Assembly: GCF_013364235.1 (NCBI RefSeq)
Contig: NZ_CP054919.1
Span: 1,027,489 to 1,091,488 of the forward strand
Reading direction: 5' to 3'
Length of the DNA: 64,000 nt
DNA from: Kitasatospora sp. NA04385
GTDB lineage: Bacteria > Actinomycetota > Actinomycetes > Streptomycetales > Streptomycetaceae
The notes under the pieces are model-generated. The model was not told the DNA's origin and did no database searches. It worked only from the letters and a program-made list of their open reading frames with translations. Shown here piece by piece: positions 33,909 to 42,105 of the stretch (positions are counted from its first letter, which is position 1; every line of letters starts with the position of its first letter). Position numbers and translations under genes: made by a program.

Positions 33909-34472
33909 CTACGCCCGGGGGCACCCCGGCGGGCCCGCCGCCTTTCCCAACCCCGCTGCGACCCCCGCGACCGCCACCGGGTGGCGGACCTCCTGGTAGC
34001 CGACCGTGCCCGGCCACTGCAACCGGGAGCGGGCCCGGTCCCCGGCCCCGACGGGCAGCAGCCGCCGGGCCTCCTCGGGAGCCGCCCAGCGCCAGGCGGC
34101 CCGCGCCCCCTCCGCCAGGACGATCCGGTCGGTCTCGGCGCTGCTCAGCACCGGCCCGCGCCACAGGAAGACCAGCCCGGCCCGCTCCCCCGGGCCACCG
34201 GCACCAGCCCGGGTCCATTCCACCCCGAGCAGGTCGTCCGGCAGCAGGTCGAGCACCAGGCCCAGCCCCTCCCGCACCTCGCGGCGGACCGCGTCGAGCG
34301 GGGACTCGTCCTCCGCCACCGCGCCCCCGGGCAGCTGCCAGCCGCCGAATCCGGCCCCGGTCCCGGCCCCGGTCACCGCTGCTGCCACTGCCGCCCGGAC
34401 GATCAGCAGCCGGGAGCCGGGGTCGGTGCACAGGACGCGCGAGGTGACGAGGTGCCCGGCCGGGCTAGCCAT
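33909..34472 (-). CDS. NUDIX hydrolase-like protein with an imperfect Nudix box
   Basis: A 187-residue protein with a NUDIX fold. GGWQLPGGAVAEDESPLDAV is followed by RREVREGLGL. The Nudix box consensus requires REVxEExGL; here the second metal-binding Glu is Gly (REVREGLGL), which would weaken or abolish hydrolysis of nucleoside diphosphate substrates. The C-terminal region is Gly/Ala-rich. The start (ATG 34472) overlaps the stop of the upstream gene by 8 bp, so it is in one operon with 34465 and 34779. Confidence 0.8.
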   Translation of the reverse strand: MASPAGHLVTSRVLCTDPGSRLLIVRAAVAAAVTGAGTGAGFGGWQLPGGAVAEDESPLDAVRREVREGLGLVLDLLPDDLLGVEWTRAGAGGPGERAGLVFLWRGPVLSSAETDRIVLAEGARAAWRWAAPEEARRLLPVGAGDRARSRLQWPGTVGYQEVRHPVAVAGVAAGLGKAAGPPGCPRA

Positions 34473-34782
34473 CGAGCGCCTCGTACCCCGTGCCGTCCGA
34501 CAGGTCCCGCGGCGGGCGGACCAGCGGCGGGTGCAGGCGCCGTCGACCGCCGGACAGCAGGTGGTCGAGTTCGCCGCTCGCCAACGCGTCGCGCAGCGAG
34601 GCGAGTTCGTCCCGGGTGAGGAACAGGACCTGGCTCGGGTCGTCGATGTGCGCGAGCGCGACCCGGCCGTCCTCCGCCTCCGCCAGCACGATCCCCCGGA
34701 TCTCCTCGCGCTCGTCCTCCGCGGTCGCCTCCCAGTGCAGGCCGAACACGCCGTGGGGGTAGAACTCGACCACCTCGCTCAC
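34465..34782 (-). CDS. Small hypothetical protein in the XRE-associated operon
   Basis: A 105-residue protein. It reads MSEVVEFYPHGVFGLHWEAT, then GIVLAEAEDGRVALAHIDDP and SQVLFLTRDELASLRDALAS, with a basic tail (GGRRRLHPPLVRPPRDL). GTG at 34782 overlaps the upstream stop (GTGA) and has GGAGG. Similar small proteins accompany DUF5753-type XRE regulators in streptomycetes; I cannot give a function. Its DELASLRDAL helix suggests protein-protein contact. Confidence 0.68.
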   Translation of the reverse strand: MSEVVEFYPHGVFGLHWEATAEDEREEIRGIVLAEAEDGRVALAHIDDPSQVLFLTRDELASLRDALASGELDHLLSGGRRRLHPPLVRPPRDLSDGTGYEALDG

Positions 34783-35147
34783 TTCAGCCTCCTGTTCGAG
34801 CCCGCCACGCGCTTCCCGCCGATCTCCGCCCACACGTACTCCCCCTGCGACGTCCGCCGGTGCCCGTACCGGTCCCCCTGCCCCAGCACCTCCAGCACCG
34901 CCGTCGCCAACTCGGCGTCGTGCAGCCCGAGCACCCGCACGGACACCCGCAGCACCCCGCCGTCCCCCCACGTCACCGAGGGCCGGTCCCCCGTCAGTCG
35001 GCCCAGCTCGGCGGCGATGTGGCTCACCCGCTCCTGCACCGTCCGCAACGGTGTGATCCCGAGCCGCCGCCCCAGTGGCTCCCGCTCGCGGCCGGCGGGC
35101 GGCGCGGCGCCCGACTGGCCGGAACCCTCCGATTGACCGATCGTCAT
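34779..35147 (-). CDS. Small protein adjacent to XRE/DUF397 locus
   Basis: A 122-residue protein, MTIGQSEGSGQSGAAPPAGR then PLGRRLGITPLRTVQERVSH, AELGRLTGDRPSVTWGDGGV, LRVSVRVLGLHDAELATAVL and GEYVWAEIGGKRVAG. I recall proteins like this (annotated as BN159_2729-type) next to XRE/DUF397 regulators, but I cannot confirm that here. ATG 35147 has GGAGAA. It is divergent from the XRE gene at 35325 and starts a three-gene minus-strand operon with 34465 and 33909. Confidence 0.68.
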   Translation of the reverse strand: MTIGQSEGSGQSGAAPPAGREREPLGRRLGITPLRTVQERVSHIAAELGRLTGDRPSVTWGDGGVLRVSVRVLGLHDAELATAVLEVLGQGDRYGHRRTSQGEYVWAEIGGKRVAGSNRRLK

Positions 35148-35324
35148 GTTTGTTTCTCCGCACTGAAGTTCGCTCTTCACGGATGTCACGTTCCGTGCCC
35201 TCATCCTCACGGTTCGAGGCTACGCTTGAGAAGCGAAAAGCCCATGATCGCCGGAAGTCGCAAGGATGGCGCGGGTCGCGGGCGAATGCGCGGGCGGCGG
35301 GAAACACGGGGAAGGGAGCGGCAA

Positions 35325-36362
35325 GTGGCCGGGAAGTCACGCAAGGTCAATCCGATGCAAAGCATGCGGCACTACTACGGGTCCGAGATGCGGCTGAGCC
35401 GGGAGAGGCGGAGGCTGAGCCTGGACCGGCTCGCGTCCCTGGTGCACTTCTCCTCCAGTACGCTCTCTCGGGTCGAGAACGGCGACATCAAGGTGCCGAA
35501 CGGCCTCTCCGAGAAGCTGGACGAGATCTTCGAGTCGAACGGCTTCTTCGTCCGCCTCCTCCCGCTGGCCCGGCAGGAAGCCCATCCCGCGAAGTACCAA
35601 GAAATCCTGACGATGGTCGACCAGGCCGTGGTGTACGAGTGCTACAGCCCGATCGTGCACGGCCTGCTCCAAACCGCCCCGCACGCATGGCACGTGCTCC
35701 GCGCGGGCCACCCCTACCTCCCGGAGGAGGAGATCGAGGAGCGGGTGAAGGACCGTCTGGGGCGGCAGTTGCGGCTGCGCAGCCAGGAGTGCCTGTACTC
35801 GTTCATCCTGGACGAGTCGGCCCTCCACCGCCAGATCGGCACTCGGGAGGAGATGGCGGAGCAGTTGCAGGTGCTCCTGGAGGTCACACGGCAACCCAAC
35901 GTGGAACTCCAGGTGCTGCCCTTCTCGGCCGGCGCCCACTCCGAGTACGCCTCGCTGTCGCTGCTGACGATGAAGGACGGCGAACAACTCGCCTATGAGG
36001 AAAGCAGCCGCGCCGGAATCATCTTCGAGAAAACGCAGGAGGTTGCGGAACGACAGAGGCTCTACAATCGGCTCCGGGCTCAGGCGCTGTCGTTCGAGCG
36101 GACCGAGCTCCAGATCAGATCCGCGCTGGAAGGACTAACCCCGATGCAGCCCAAGGTTTTCCTCGCCTCCACCGAACCGCGCTCCTGGCGGAAGAGCTCC
36201 TACAGCAACGGCGACGGCGGTGACTGCATCGAGGTGGACGACAGCAACCCCGGCCACGTCCGCGACTCCAAGGACCCGAGCGGCCCCGTCCTGGAGTTCA
36301 GCCCCACTGCCTGGTCCTCCTTCGTCACCGCCACCGTCAACGGCGAGTTCCGCACCGCCTGA
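35325..36362 (+). CDS. XRE/DUF5753 regulator fused in frame to a DUF397 domain
   Basis: A 345-residue protein. Residues about 17-70 are an XRE-type HTH (SEMRLSRERRRLSLDRLASL, SSSTLSRVENGDIKVP). Residues about 85-270 are DUF5753 (ECYSPIVHGLLQTAPHAWHV, LDESALHRQIGTREEMAEQL, QPNVELQVLPFSAGAHSEYA). The last 70 residues are DUF397 (WRKSSYSNGDGGDCIEVDDS, VRDSKDPSGPVLEFSPTAW). In most relatives these are two adjacent genes; here no stop separates ALEGLTP from MQPKVF. An ATG at 36144 with GGAAGGA upstream could still give free DUF397. GTG 35325 has GGGAG. Confidence 0.88.
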   Translation: MAGKSRKVNPMQSMRHYYGSEMRLSRERRRLSLDRLASLVHFSSSTLSRVENGDIKVPNGLSEKLDEIFESNGFFVRLLPLARQEAHPAKYQEILTMVDQAVVYECYSPIVHGLLQTAPHAWHVLRAGHPYLPEEEIEERVKDRLGRQLRLRSQECLYSFILDESALHRQIGTREEMAEQLQVLLEVTRQPNVELQVLPFSAGAHSEYASLSLLTMKDGEQLAYEESSRAGIIFEKTQEVAERQRLYNRLRAQALSFERTELQIRSALEGLTPMQPKVFLASTEPRSWRKSSYSNGDGGDCIEVDDSNPGHVRDSKDPSGPVLEFSPTAWSSFVTATVNGEFRTA

Positions 36363-36876
36363 CCAATCGTCAGCAGCCTCGGCCCCGCTCCGCCCCCACC
36401 GGCGGGCCGGGGCCGAAGCCGTTCCCGCACACCCCCCAACCGGGTGACGCTTCGCCGGAACCATCTTCGAGAGAACGCGGGAGGTCGCGAACGGCAGAGC
36501 CCCTACAATCGGCTCCAGGCTCAGGCGCCGTCGCTCGAACAGACCGAGCTCCAGATCAGATCCGCGCTGGAAGGACCAACTCCTATGCAGCCCAAGGTTT
36601 TCCCCGCCTCCACCGAACCGCGCTCCTGGCGGAAGAGCTCCTACAGCAACGGCGACGGTGGCCAGTGCATCGAGGTGGACGACGCCCACCCCGGCCACGT
36701 CCGCGACTCCAAGGACCCGAGCGGCCCCGTCCTGGAGTTCAGCCCCACCGCCTGGTCCTCCTTCGTCACCGCCACCGCCACCGGCCGCTTCCCCACCGCC
36801 TGACCGACCGTCAGCAGCCCCGGCCCCGCTCCGCCCCCACCGGCGGGCCGGGGCCGAAGCCGTTCCCGCGCACCCG
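36009..36876. repeat. Tandem duplication of the XRE 3' end plus DUF397
   Basis: About 430 bp (36009-36437) are repeated with a 441-bp offset at roughly 36450-36876. The word GCAGCCCAAGGTTTTCC recurs at 36148 and 36589, and the shared region extends through the DUF397 coding part into an identical GC-rich 3' flank. The second copy of the XRE tail has lost a base (GCGAACGGCAGAG), so only the DUF397 part remains as a gene. Confidence 0.8.
36585..36803 (+). CDS. Stand-alone DUF397 protein (duplicate)
   Basis: A 72-residue DUF397 protein: MQPKVFPASTEPRSWRKSSY, SNGDGGQCIEVDD, HVRDSKDPSGPVLEFSPTAW. It differs from the fused domain at a handful of positions (QCIEVDDAHP versus DCIEVDDSNP, and TATGRFPTA at the end). 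GGAAGGA lies 8 bases before its ATG. DUF397 proteins act with XRE/DUF5753 partners; this copy could bind the fused regulator or replace its domain. Confidence 0.82.
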   Translation: MQPKVFPASTEPRSWRKSSYSNGDGGQCIEVDDAHPGHVRDSKDPSGPVLEFSPTAWSSFVTATATGRFPTA

Positions 36877-36999
36877 AGCAGCCCCTCCCCGCAGGTCGTC
36901 CGGGGCAAGATCAACACGCATGCCGGATGCCCTGCCGACCAAGACCGCCGTGCGCAAGGGTGCGGCTCGACTCGTTCTGAAGCGATCGGCAAGGGCAGA

Positions 37000-38163
37000 T
37001 CACTCCTCGTACCACTGCTCCGCCCCGAGCCGTGCCTCGCTGATGACGCCGTCACCGACACGGGCGGTGCGCACCGTCACGCCGAGGCCGTGGATCTCCT
37101 GGTCCCCGCTGACGAGAAACCGCAGGCCGAGGTCGTTGTCCGTGAGGTACCTGACGATGTCGGCCTCGACGGCGGTGACCGGTCGGCCGACGAGCGGGAT
37201 GCCGTCGAGGAGGGCCTGGGGGCCGGAACGCCCGAGGGCGGTGACCGCGCCGAGGAACGGCCCGCGGCCCTGCTCCCACCACGGGTAGTGCGCGCGGACT
37301 CCGGCGGCCTCGAACCGCTCCTCGACCAACCGCTCCTCCGCGGGGTCGCCCTGGTCCTCCCGGCGGGACCCCGCCGGGTAGGGGTGGTAGGTGCGGCGCG
37401 AAGACGCCGCCTCCCCGCCCAGAGCAGCCGACACCTGCTCCGGCGTCATCCCGAACCGCAGCGGCCCCACCCGCTCCAGCGGCACGCACTCCCACCGCGG
37501 CCGCTCCCGCTCGGGCCGCACCGTCCACGGCCCCGGTTCCGGGGCGCGGCGCCGGGAGTTGCGGCGCCAACTGGCCACATTCCGCTCGCCCTGCCGGTCC
37601 TCGGCCAGGTCGGGCCCGGCCACCAGTACGTCGGTGACCATGGCGTCCCCCCGCTGGAGGAAGCCCCCGGCATCCGGCAGCCACTGCTGCACCGCACCCG
37701 TCGAGACACCCCACGCCGGCACGTCCTGCTCCCCTTCGGCGTTCGGCACCTCCTTCACCCCGCACCGCAGCGCCAGGCCGCTGATGTCCGCACGCACCTC
37801 GGAAGGCGCCCGGCCGACCAGCACCACGCCCTCCAGCAGCACCACCGGCCCGCGATTCGCATGGACCCCCACCGCCACCAGCTGCTCCCGCGATCCGAAG
37901 ATCGCACTCACTCCATCCTGGTGGTACCGGCTCCACGACCGCAGACCACCGCTGAAGACGCCGTGCGGAGCATCCTCGCCCAGCGCCGCGTTCACCTGCT
38001 CCGGCGTCATCCCGAACCGCAGCGGCCCCACCCCCACCAGCGGCTCCAGCACCCAGCCCGGACGGCCTCCGGCTCCCCCACCCGTCCCGACCCCCAAGCT
38101 GCGCCCGGCCACCGGCCCAATGGGCCCGCAAAGGAACACCACCCTAGCGATGACCTGCGACAT
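37000..38163 (-). CDS. Hypothetical protein with two internal repeats
   Basis: A 387-residue protein. Two halves each begin VGPLRFGMTPEQV (about residues 50 and 227) and continue with matching signatures: VVLLEGVVLVGRAPSEVRAD in the first half and ALLDGIPLVGRPVTAVEADI in the second. The first residues (SQVIARVVFLCGPIGPVAG) are hydrophobic and could be a membrane anchor or signal. The C-terminus is Glu/Tyr-rich. I do not recognise a named family; proteins with this LRFGMTPEQV repeat are seen in actinomycetes near toxin or immunity loci. Its ATG overlaps the preceding stop by one base (TGATG). Confidence 0.72.
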   Translation of the reverse strand: MSQVIARVVFLCGPIGPVAGRSLGVGTGGGAGGRPGWVLEPLVGVGPLRFGMTPEQVNAALGEDAPHGVFSGGLRSWSRYHQDGVSAIFGSREQLVAVGVHANRGPVVLLEGVVLVGRAPSEVRADISGLALRCGVKEVPNAEGEQDVPAWGVSTGAVQQWLPDAGGFLQRGDAMVTDVLVAGPDLAEDRQGERNVASWRRNSRRRAPEPGPWTVRPERERPRWECVPLERVGPLRFGMTPEQVSAALGGEAASSRRTYHPYPAGSRREDQGDPAEERLVEERFEAAGVRAHYPWWEQGRGPFLGAVTALGRSGPQALLDGIPLVGRPVTAVEADIVRYLTDNDLGLRFLVSGDQEIHGLGVTVRTARVGDGVISEARLGAEQWYEE

Positions 38164-38354
38164 CAGGCGCAGCAGCCGGCCCCCGTCCCCACGGCCAGCA
38201 CCTCCTCCCCCGGTTCGCAGCCGTACACCAACTCCGCCCCGCCGCCGTTCAGTTGAACAGCCACCACGCACCGTCCGAGGTCCCCCGGCTCCCCCGCGTA
38301 CGCCGTCTCCGCCCACAGCTCGTCCCCGCACACCGCACCACCGGCTACGCGCAC
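38163..38354 (-). CDS. Small protein coupled to the repeat protein
   Basis: A 63-residue protein, MRVAGGAVCGDELWAETAYA then GDLGRCVVAVQLNGGGAEL, ending VGTGAGCCA. Four Cys and many Gly suggest a small structural domain; no family is evident. It overlaps the downstream gene by one base (TGATG), which argues that it is translated. GTG at 38354 has GGGGGG just upstream. Confidence 0.45.
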   Translation of the reverse strand: MRVAGGAVCGDELWAETAYAGEPGDLGRCVVAVQLNGGGAELVYGCEPGEEVLAVGTGAGCCA

Positions 38355-38607
38355 CGGCCCCCCACGCGTCCGGGCCCGGACACCGGCACCGCACCACGGG
38401 TTCGCCCGCAGCCGGGCGGTGCCGTCAAAGTGATCTTGGATAGTGGATCACGGTGCAGTGGCGGATACCGTCTTCAACGCGATCTGCGCGTAGGCGAACA
38501 CGTCCGCCGGAGTCCGCTCCCGGTCCCGCCGGCGCATCCCCGTCCCGATCACGCACCAGCTCGTTAATCGAGTGCGGGGGTTCCGGTCCGGCTGGTACAA
38601 GGTCTGC

Positions 38608-39372
38608 GTGACTGAACACCTTCATTTCCCCACCCTGCTGCGGATGATCGACGAGCGGTCCGCCGCGTTCCGCGCCGCCGTCGCCGCGGCCCCCAGCCTC
38701 GACGCCGACGTCCCGTCCTGCCCGGGCTGGACGCTGTACGACCTGGCGAACCACCTCAGCGAGGGGGACCGCTTCTGGGCCCACATCGTGCTGAACACCG
38801 CACCGGGCGACGAGCGGCCGAGCAAGGACGGGCGGGCGGCGCCCAGGGAGCGCGAGGCGCTCACAGCCTGGCTGGCCGACTCGACGGAGCAGCTGCTCGC
38901 CGCACTGCGCGAGGCCGGCCCGGACCGGGGCTGCTGGGCCTGGTGGGAGCCGCTGGCCTCGCCGCACACGGTGGCCGCCGTGGCCCGCCGCCGCGTCCCG
39001 GAGTCGCTGATCCACACCTACGACGCCCAACTGGCCTCCGGCGCCCCGCAGGAACTGCCGACGACCGAGGCGGCCGACGCCATCGAGGAGTTCCTCGCCA
39101 CCGTCTGCACCGGCACGGTCCCGTGGCCGGGCGAGCCCGCCACCATGGACTACCACGCAGCCGAGGCCGGCTCCTGGCGCCAGACGGTGGACGCCGCCGG
39201 TTCCCGCTTCACCCGCCTCACCGCGGCGGAGGCCGCCGAGAGCAAGCCCACCGCCGCCGTCCACGGCACGGCGAGCGAGATGGCCCTGCTGATGTACATG
39301 CGCATCCCGGCCGACTCGCTGCGGGTGGAGGGCGACGCCGACCTGATCCAGCAGCTACAGGACTGGGGCTGA
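38608..39372 (+). CDS. Mycothiol-dependent maleylpyruvate isomerase-like family protein
   Basis: A 254-residue protein of the DinB/MDMPI fold. DADVPSCPGWTLYDLANHLS is the family's N-terminal block with the metal-binding His (in NHLSEGD), and VPESLIHTYDAQLASGAPQ carries the second His region. The C-terminal domain (VHGTASEMALLMYMRIPADS) is the usual MDMPI C-terminal part. Members act with mycothiol to isomerise, conjugate or detoxify small molecules; others are unassigned. GTG 38608 has AAGG just upstream. It appears monocistronic. Confidence 0.86.
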   Translation: MTEHLHFPTLLRMIDERSAAFRAAVAAAPSLDADVPSCPGWTLYDLANHLSEGDRFWAHIVLNTAPGDERPSKDGRAAPREREALTAWLADSTEQLLAALREAGPDRGCWAWWEPLASPHTVAAVARRRVPESLIHTYDAQLASGAPQELPTTEAADAIEEFLATVCTGTVPWPGEPATMDYHAAEAGSWRQTVDAAGSRFTRLTAAEAAESKPTAAVHGTASEMALLMYMRIPADSLRVEGDADLIQQLQDWG

Positions 39373-39601
39373 CCGGGCGCCTCACCCCCGGGCGCGGGGC
39401 CCGCGTTCCGCACCGGGCCGGGGCACTCGCGCCGGTGGGGCCGCGGGCGTTCGCGTCCGACGAGAAGAAGCAGAACACCATGCAGGCCAACGTCGTCGCC
39501 GGATTCGTCTCCGCCCGCACCGGGGCCGGTGTGCGGCCCTCCGTGGGGCGGTCCCGGGCGGGCCGATAGGTAAACAATCGACATATGGCGATAGTAGTCC
39601 T

Positions 39602-39961
39602 ATGCTCACTGCCATGACAGAACGTCAACTCCGCGAACCGACACGGCTGGTGCTCACGGCGCTGGCCGACGCCCCCCGGCACGGCTACGCGATCATCCAG
39701 GAGGTGCTGGCCATCTCCGAGGGCCGCACCCGGCTCAGCACGGGCACGCTCTACACGGCGCTCGACCGGCTGCTCCAGGAAGGGCTGGTGGGGATCGAGA
39801 GCGAGGAGGTGGTCGGCGGACGGATGCGCCGCACCTTCGCCCTCACCCCGCAGGGGCAGGACCTGCTCCGCGAGGAGGCCCGGCGGCTGCGGCTGGCCGT
39901 CGCCGAGGCCGAACGCCGACTCGCCGCCGCCCGCCCGCGCCCGAACGGAGCCCCCGCATGA
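39602..39961 (+). CDS. PadR family transcriptional regulator
   Basis: A 119-residue PadR regulator. TRLVLTALADAPRHGYAIIQ is the winged-helix core, TGTLYTALDRLLQEGLVGIE the signature segment, and RRTFALTPQGQDLLREEARR the wing and dimerisation helix. No Shine-Dalgarno site precedes either ATG (39602 or 39614); a GATAGT -10 at 39590-39595 lies seven bases upstream of 39602, so the transcript may be leaderless. Its stop overlaps the next gene's ATG (ATGA), typical of PadR/membrane-protein operons. Confidence 0.86.
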   Translation: MLTAMTERQLREPTRLVLTALADAPRHGYAIIQEVLAISEGRTRLSTGTLYTALDRLLQEGLVGIESEEVVGGRMRRTFALTPQGQDLLREEARRLRLAVAEAERRLAAARPRPNGAPA

Positions 39962-40935
39962 CCGTCCCCCAGCACGCGCCGCAGGCCGGACGCCTGCTGA
40001 TGGGCCTCTACCCGGCCCGCTACCGGGCCGCCCACGGCGCGGACATCGCCGCCGTCTTCGCCGAGACCACCGGGGGGCTGCCCCGACGCGCGGTGCTCCG
40101 GGAGCGGTTCGACCTCGCGGCGCACGCCCTGCGGCTGCGGCTGCGGATCGGCCCCACCGACCCGGTCGGCCGGGTGCTGGCGGGCGCGGCGCCCGTCGCC
40201 CTCGCCCTGGCCGCCGGCCGCTGCCTGTTCTTCCTGCTGACGCAGCTGCACGAGACGGCCTACCGGCTCCTGCACCCGTACCCCAACCTCGGCCGGGGCT
40301 ACGCCGTGCTGGGCGCGGCCCTGCTGCTGGCCGGCACGCTGCCGTGGCTGCTCGCCCTCGCGCTCACCGTCCTGGGCCGGTGGCGGGCGGCCCGGATCAC
40401 CGGCGTGCTCGCCGCGCTCACCGGCGCCGGTATCCAGTGGTGGGAGGGGGTGTACGCGATGTGGGAGGTCGGCTTCCTGGTGGGCCTGCTGCTGATCGGC
40501 GTGCTGGGCCTGCTGGCACCGGCCGACCTGGTGGACGCCACCGCCCGGGGGCGCTGGGAGGCGGCGGGCCTCGCGCTGGGCGTCGGACTGCCGATGACCG
40601 TCGTGGGCCCGCAGGGGCTGACGTTCCTCGACGACGTGGACCTGTCGGTCGGCGTCCTGCTCCCGGCCTGGCTGTGCACGGTGACGGCCGTCGCACTGCT
40701 GCTGCGCCTGTCCGGCCGGCGTCCGGACCGGCTCCGGGCGGCCGGGGTGGCCCTCGGGGCCCTGCCCTGGCTGTCGTACCTGGCGTTCGCGCTGGTGGAC
40801 AGCCCCGGGCAGCGGACCGCGCTGGTCGAGTTCGGCGGGATCTGCCTGGCCCCGCTGGGCACCGCGGTCGCGGTGGCGGGCGTGGTCCACCTCGTCCGAC
40901 GGGCCCGGACGGGTGGGACCGCCCCCTCGGCCTGA
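39958..40935 (+). CDS. Polytopic membrane protein controlled by the PadR regulator
   Basis: A 325-residue protein. After a soluble start (LLMGLYPARYRAAHGADIAA) come about seven hydrophobic helices, for example VLAGAAPVALALAAGR, AVLGAALLLAGTLPWLLALA, GLLLIGVLGLLAPA and LGALPWLSYLAFALVD. The N-terminal RYPxxYR-like stretch followed by membrane helices is a familiar PadR-partner arrangement. No transporter signature is seen. It starts with ATG overlapping the PadR stop. Confidence 0.78.
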   Translation: MTVPQHAPQAGRLLMGLYPARYRAAHGADIAAVFAETTGGLPRRAVLRERFDLAAHALRLRLRIGPTDPVGRVLAGAAPVALALAAGRCLFFLLTQLHETAYRLLHPYPNLGRGYAVLGAALLLAGTLPWLLALALTVLGRWRAARITGVLAALTGAGIQWWEGVYAMWEVGFLVGLLLIGVLGLLAPADLVDATARGRWEAAGLALGVGLPMTVVGPQGLTFLDDVDLSVGVLLPAWLCTVTAVALLLRLSGRRPDRLRAAGVALGALPWLSYLAFALVDSPGQRTALVEFGGICLAPLGTAVAVAGVVHLVRRARTGGTAPSA

Positions 40936-40973
40936 CCCCTCGGCCTGACTCCTCGGCCTGACCCCTCGGCCCG
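40931..40973. repeat. Tandem repeat after the membrane-protein gene
   Basis: Four near-identical copies of a 13-bp unit (CCTCGGCCTGACC) follow the stop codon. It is a slippage-type repeat of no evident function. Confidence 0.55.
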
Positions 40974-41034
40974 TGCGGTCGCGGGCCCCGAGCCACCCCG
41001 CCGCGCCGGGCACCGCCGGGGCACGCGGTAAGGT

Positions 41035-41167
41035 GGGGTGATCGACACCCTCGCGGTGTCGAACGGCGGTGGGGCCCGCCGTACCCGAACCGCGGCGATC
41101 GCCGCCAACGGTCCCTACTTGTGACTGTCGCGCCCGCGTGCCCGGGCGCCTCGCGAGTAGGAGAGGT
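41035..41167 (+). promoter_or_regulatory. Structured 5' leader of the crcB operon (candidate riboswitch)
   Basis: The leader can form a perfect 8-bp hairpin with arms TCGACACC and GGTGTCGA, a second with arms ACGGCGG and CCGCCGT, and a third with GCGGCG/CGCCGC. CCCTACTTG near 41112 is complementary to CGAGTAGG near 41154, which contains the ribosome binding region (AGGAGAGG) of the first crcB gene. Formation of that helix would hide the Shine-Dalgarno site. crcB genes are the classic targets of the fluoride riboswitch, but I could not fit its consensus convincingly, so the class is open. Confidence 0.4.
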
Positions 41168-41674
41168 GTGCCCGTGGAACGCCCCCAGACCGAAGTGACG
41201 GCCGAACAGGCCGAACAGGCCGAACAACCCCTCGTCGACCCGGACCTCCCACCGGCACCCGGGCCCGCCCGGGGCCCGGCCCGGTGGACGCTCGCCGTGA
41301 TCGCCGCCGGCGGCGCGCTCGGCGCGTGCGCCCGATACGCCGCGGGGCTGGCGTGGCCGGTCGGACCGGCGGCCTTCCCGTGGACCACGCTGGTGGTGAA
41401 CGCGGTCGGCTGCGCGGTGATCGGCGTCCTGCTGGTGACGATCACCGAGGCGTGGACGGCGCACCCGCTGGTGCGGCCGTTCCTCGGCACGGGGGTGCTG
41501 GGCGGGTTCACCACCTTCTCCACCTACGCGGTGGACGTCCAACGGCTGCTCGACGGCGGGCACGCCGCGACGGCACTGGGTTACCTGGCCGCGACGCTGG
41601 GCGCGGCCATGCTGGCGGTGTGGGCGGGCGCGGAGGCGACCCGTCGGGCGATCGGCTGGAGGGCGACACGATGA
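41168..41674 (+). CDS. crcB: CrcB/Fluc fluoride channel subunit (first copy)
   Basis: A 168-residue membrane protein. After a 35-residue acidic, Pro-rich N-terminus come four helices with the Fluc signatures: [36 protein letters not shown] (the conserved N in TLVVN) and [16 protein letters not shown] (the GGxTTFS motif). Fluc proteins form antiparallel dimers that export fluoride passively. GTG 41168 is used; GTG 41174 has equal or better spacing from AGGAG. It overlaps the DUF190 gene by 4 bp and a second crcB follows, so a heterodimer is likely. Confidence 0.92.
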   Translation: MPVERPQTEVTAEQAEQAEQPLVDPDLPPAPGPARGPARWTLAVIAAGGALGACARYAAGLAWPVGPAAFPWTTLVVNAVGCAVIGVLLVTITEAWTAHPLVRPFLGTGVLGGFTTFSTYAVDVQRLLDGGHAATALGYLAATLGAAMLAVWAGAEATRRAIGWRATR

Positions 41675-42105
41675 CCAGGCTCACGGGCCGCGCGCTGCGG
41701 GTGACGGTGTTCGTCGGGGAGGACGACCTGTGGCACCACCGGCCGCTGTACAGCGAGATCGTCCACCGCGCGCACGCGGCCGGCCTCGCCGGGGCGAGCG
41801 TCTTCCGGGGCGTCGAGGGCTTCGGCGCGTCCTCCCGGGTGCACACCGCCCGACTGCTGTCGCTCAGCGACGACCTGCCGGTGGCGATCGTGATCGTGGA
41901 CGCCGAGGAGCAGGTCCGGGCGTTCCTGCCGCAGTTGGACGAGTTGGTCACCGAAGGGCTGGTGATCCTCGACGACTGCGAGGTGATCCGCTACGTCGGA
42001 CGGGACGGGCGTGACGGCCGCGACGGGCATGACGGCCGCGACGGGCGTGACGGCCGCGACAGGCGTGACGGCCGCGACGGACGCGGCGAGGAGGGCCGGA
42101 AGTGA
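41671..42105 (+). CDS. DUF190 protein with a Gly-Arg-Asp repeat tail
   Basis: A 144-residue PII-like protein of DUF190. [40 protein letters not shown] and [20 protein letters not shown] are its usual blocks. DUF190 commonly sits between two crcB genes and may regulate fluoride export. The last 30 residues are an odd repeat ([20 protein letters not shown]), encoded by 9-bp tandem repeats at 42001-42080, which are not part of the family domain. ATG overlaps the crcB stop (ATGA), and the gene's end overlaps the next start (GTGA). Confidence 0.88.
   Translation: MTRLTGRALRVTVFVGEDDLWHHRPLYSEIVHRAHAAGLAGASVFRGVEGFGASSRVHTARLLSLSDDLPVAIVIVDAEEQVRAFLPQLDELVTEGLVILDDCEVIRYVGRDGRDGRDGHDGRDGRDGRDRRDGRDGRGEEGRK
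42001..42080. repeat. 9-bp tandem repeats in the DUF190 3' end
   Basis: GACGGGCGT / GACGGCCGC units recur about nine times without breaking the frame. They encode the Gly-Arg-Asp tail of the DUF190 protein. Copy number could vary between strains. Confidence 0.75.

Noticed and set aside
41035..41167. Calling the crcB leader a fluoride riboswitch outright
   Set aside because: The hairpins are strong, but the conserved loop and pseudoknot positions of that class could not be matched by eye.
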